Source: JBECKR01 sp040235415 (GTDB lineage: Bacteria; Acidobacteriota; Polarisedimenticolia; Polarisedimenticolales; Polarisedimenticolaceae). Taken from it: a stretch of 8,245 nucleotides of DNA. The translations under genes were made by a program, and so were the position numbers. The notes beneath the pieces were generated by a model. That model made no database searches. It had not been told where the DNA came from and worked only from the letters and a program-made list of their open reading frames with translations. Shown here piece after piece: positions 6,817-8,245 of this stretch. The stretch is taken from positions 1 through 8,245 of the forward strand of contig JBECKR010000387.1 in the NCBI GenBank assembly GCA_040235415.1. Direction: 5' to 3'. Every line of letters starts with the position of its first letter. The first letter of the stretch is position 1.

Positions 6817-7248
6817 TCACGACGCCAGCGGGTTCCGCCACCGCAAGCCCGGGAACCTCGAGAAGTCGCGATCGGTCGAGCACAGCTCCGCGGCGTGCTC
6901 GATCGCCAGGGCGGCGAGGTGCGCGTCCATCACGAGCGCACCGCGCGGTCGGGTCGTATCGAGGAGGGACGAAAGGATCGCCCAATGCCGCTCGCCGGGG
7001 TTCGGCACGACGACGGTCGGAAGTCCGAGCCATTCCTCGACGATCGACCGAGCCTCGTCGATGGCGAGCGGTCGCTCGAACGCCCGCGGGTTCGTGACGA
7101 TCCTCAGGAAGGCGAGGAGCACGGGCCAGGGGAGCGCGACGGTCTCGGGCCCGGAGAACAGACCCTCGATCCACGTCTTCGCCGCGACGTGACGCTCGAG
7201 CGAAGGGTTGTAGGCGTACAGCAGGAGATTCGCGTCGACCAGGATCAT
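6817..7248 (-). CDS. vapC: PIN-domain toxin, VapC family
   Basis: The 143-residue product is full length for a PIN-domain VapC ribonuclease. These toxins cleave RNA using Mg2+ held by clustered acidic residues. Visible motifs are MILVDANLLLYAYN at the start (D5), VMDAHLAALAIEH (D108) and STDRDFSRFPGLRW (D126, D128). The usual helix-3 glutamate is not obvious: LPWPVLLAFLRIVTNPR has A46 where many relatives show E before the FLR. The ATG at 7248 shares four bases with the vapB stop (ATGA), the normal arrangement that keeps antitoxin and toxin synthesis coupled; GAGGGG inside vapB lies upstream as ribosome-binding site. The gene is the toxin half of a self-contained module driven from the promoter at 7497-7525. 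Family assignment is firm; the RNA target is unknown. Confidence 0.92.
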   Translation of the reverse strand: MILVDANLLLYAYNPSLERHVAAKTWIEGLFSGPETVALPWPVLLAFLRIVTNPRAFERPLAIDEARSIVEEWLGLPTVVVPNPGERHWAILSSLLDTTRPRGALVMDAHLAALAIEHAAELCSTDRDFSRFPGLRWRNPLAS

Positions 7249-7490
7249 CGCGCGATCGGCCCCTCGATCTGTTCCAGGAGTTCCGAGACGCGGTCGTAGT
7301 CGAGCCCCGGGCGGCGACCGAGCGGACGGGCACGAACGCGGAAGCGTCCGCCGCCTCCGGGTCGCGAGCGCGCGCTCAAGCCTCGGCGCAAGGCGTCGTT
7401 GACGGTCGCCTTGAACGATTTCCCGGACTTGCGGGATTCCTCGCGGAGCTTGTCCGCGACGTCGTCATCGAGCGTGAGCGTGGTTCGCAC
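7245..7490 (-). CDS. vapB: Ribbon-helix-helix antitoxin, VapB family
   Basis: The 81-residue product begins MRTTLTLDDDVADKLREESRKSG, then KSFKATVNDALRRGL. This is the beta strand plus two helices of a ribbon-helix-helix DNA-binding domain (residues about 1-38). The rest (R- and G-rich linker, then LDYDRVSELLEQIEG) is the likely toxin-binding tail that occupies the VapC active site. As in other VapB proteins it should dimerise, neutralise VapC and repress its own promoter. The start is GTG at 7490, because the RHH strand must begin at MRTTLTL and no upstream in-frame start gives a sensible protein. No Shine-Dalgarno precedes it and the -10 box ends only six bases upstream, so leaderless translation is likely. 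The ATG at 7492 is in another frame. Confidence 0.9.
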   Translation of the reverse strand: MRTTLTLDDDVADKLREESRKSGKSFKATVNDALRRGLSARSRPGGGGRFRVRARPLGRRPGLDYDRVSELLEQIEGPIAR

Positions 7491-7495
7491 ATCCA

Positions 7496-7521
7496 GATGC
7501 TAAATCTGAAGCATCATGATG
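7496..7521. promoter_or_regulatory. Inverted repeats in the vapBC promoter, candidate VapB operator
   Basis: GATGCT (7496-7501) and AGCATC (7510-7515) form a 6-bp inverted repeat with an 8-base spacer overlapping the -10 box. CATCATGATG (7512-7521) is a perfect 10-bp palindrome touching the -35 box. Ribbon-helix-helix antitoxins bind such short palindromes to autorepress. The placement fits repression by blocking RNA polymerase; binding itself is inferred. Confidence 0.5.
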
Positions 7522-7525
7522 TCAA
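7497..7525 (-). promoter_or_regulatory. Strong sigma70 promoter of vapBC, probably producing leaderless mRNA
   Basis: On the minus strand TTGACA (7525-7520) is a perfect -35 box. A 17-bp spacer follows, then TAGCAT (7502-7497), matching 4 of 6 of the -10 consensus. A start site six to eight bases past the -10 box falls at 7491-7489, directly on the vapB GTG at 7490. The region is an A/T-rich island in GC-rich surroundings, as expected for a promoter. It lies in the 46-bp gap after uppS, so vapBC need not depend on uppS transcription. Confidence 0.75.
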
Positions 7526-7536
7526 GCGATCTTCGG

Positions 7537-8245
7537 CTACCCCGCGCGCTGCCCGGTCCCCGTCGCCGGGTCCGCCACGGCGCCGAAGCGGCGCTCGCGG
7601 GAGCGGAACTCCGTCAACGCGCGCTCGAGGTCCGCGACCGCGAAGTCCGGCCAGCGCACCGGCAGGAACGCGAGCTCGGCGTAGGCGCACTCCCACAGCA
7701 GGAAGTCCGACAGCCGCTGCTCGCCACCGGTGCGGATCAGGAGGTCGACGTCGGGGCAGCCGTAGGCGTCATGGTACGCCTCGGCCAGCGCCCGACCGAA
7801 CGTCTCACGGCTCGTGGAGCCGTTCGTGCCCGCGGCGGCGACGCGGCGCGCGGCCTCCACCAGGAGGTCGCGCGAGGAGTAGTCGATCGCGATGCGCAGG
7901 TCGAGGCGGTCGCCGGCGGCCGTGGCGCGCTCCGCCTGCTCGATCGCGACCACGAGATCCGGGCCGAGGCGGTCGCGCCGGCCGATCATGCGGAACCGCA
8001 CGCCGTTCTTGATGCAGCGGGCGGTCTCGCGCCGGAGGTAGTCGCGCAAGAGCGTCATCAGGGCGTCGACCTCCGACTTCGGCCGCTTCCAGTTGTCGGA
8101 GGAGAACGCGTACAGCGTCAGGGTCCGGATGCCGAGCCGCGGCGCGTTCTCGACCGTGCGGCGGACGGCGCGCGCGCCGACGCGGTGGCCCGCGACGCGC
8201 GGCAGGCCGCGCGCGGTGGCCCAGCGGCCGTTGCCGTCCATGATG
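7537..8245 (-). CDS. uppS: Undecaprenyl diphosphate synthase (cis-prenyltransferase), first few residues missing
   Basis: The frame enters from the right edge with the codon for Ile just before MDGNGRW and ends at TAG 7537, so only the short N-terminal lead-in is absent. The enzyme extends farnesyl diphosphate with eight isopentenyl units in cis to make the C55 lipid carrier for peptidoglycan and other wall polymers; it is cytosolic or membrane-associated. Counting from the M of MDGNGRW, the catalytic aspartate is D2, the diphosphate-binding residues include G3-R6 and H19, SSDNWKRP (47-54) is the substrate-helix motif, and RTGGEQRLSDFLLWECAYAEL (170-190) carries the R170, R176 and E189 residues that bind isopentenyl diphosphate and Mg2+. 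YSSRD at 121-125 replaces the more usual Y-G-G-R. The length (234 residues visible) is normal. The cdsA gene that often follows uppS is not here; vapBC follows after 46 bases. Confidence 0.96.
   Translation of the reverse strand, partial: IMDGNGRWATARGLPRVAGHRVGARAVRRTVENAPRLGIRTLTLYAFSSDNWKRPKSEVDALMTLLRDYLRRETARCIKNGVRFRMIGRRDRLGPDLVVAIEQAERATAAGDRLDLRIAIDYSSRDLLVEAARRVAAAGTNGSTSRETFGRALAEAYHDAYGCPDVDLLIRTGGEQRLSDFLLWECAYAELAFLPVRWPDFAVADLERALTEFRSRERRFGAVADPATGTGQRAG

Noticed and set aside
6140..7192. Plus-strand frame spanning the intergenic region and vapC
   Set aside because: It has no domain, crosses two convincing minus-strand genes and a promoter, and has no ribosome-binding site.
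7497..8012. Plus-strand frame opposite uppS
   Set aside because: It is a low-complexity Arg/Pro/Ser-rich antisense reading; the minus strand encodes UppS with all signature motifs.

Overview
This is a very GC-rich bacterial window. All recognisable genes lie on the minus strand, so transcription runs from high to low coordinates. The uppS gene and the sigma70-like promoters mark it as bacterial. The multidomain secreted zincin followed by fibronectin-III-type and jelly-roll modules, the GTG and TTG starts, and the codon bias toward G/C third positions fit environmental lineages such as Acidobacteriota or Myxococcota-like bacteria. That assignment is inference; nothing in the window names the host.

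Layout from right to left. (1) 8245-7537: undecaprenyl diphosphate synthase (uppS), lacking only its first few residues at the window edge. (2) 7525-6817: a type II toxin-antitoxin pair, vapB-vapC, with an ATGA overlap. It has its own strong promoter (TTGACA, 17 bp, TAGCAT) placed so close to the antitoxin GTG that the transcript is probably leaderless. Small inverted repeats in the promoter are candidate operators. (3) 6816-6718: a 99-bp intergenic region with a second promoter (TTGACG, 17 bp, CATAGT), three G/C homopolymer runs and a G7 ribosome-binding tract. (4) 6717-2011: a 1568-residue secreted metalloprotease with signal peptide, propeptide, HEYGH catalytic domain, a tandemly duplicated module of about 205 residues, a jelly-roll domain and terminal Fn3-like domains. 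(5) 2014-1652: a 120-residue SUI1/eIF1-family protein (YciH-like) with an extra N-terminal cysteine motif. (6) 1650-1: the first 550 residues of a secreted GH38-type glycoside hydrolase (alpha-mannosidase family) with an N-terminal jelly-roll domain; the gene runs off the left edge.

Items 4-6 are packed as one apparent operon. The protease stop and the SUI1 TTG start share a TTGA overlap. The GH38 GTG start follows the SUI1 stop after one base, with its GGAGG ribosome-binding site inside the SUI1 gene. Two extracellular glycoprotein-degrading enzymes thus flank a cytosolic translation factor. Degradation of glycoproteins (peptide backbone plus mannosyl glycans) is a reasonable inferred theme for the two secreted enzymes; the link to the translation factor is unexplained.

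The most unusual element is a perfect inverted repeat (two 10-bp arms around one base, 1624-1644) that starts two codons into the GH38 gene. It encodes part of the signal-peptide N-region, and with the following T5 run it looks like an intrinsic terminator on the coding strand. No RNA genes, CRISPR arrays or insertion-sequence genes were seen.
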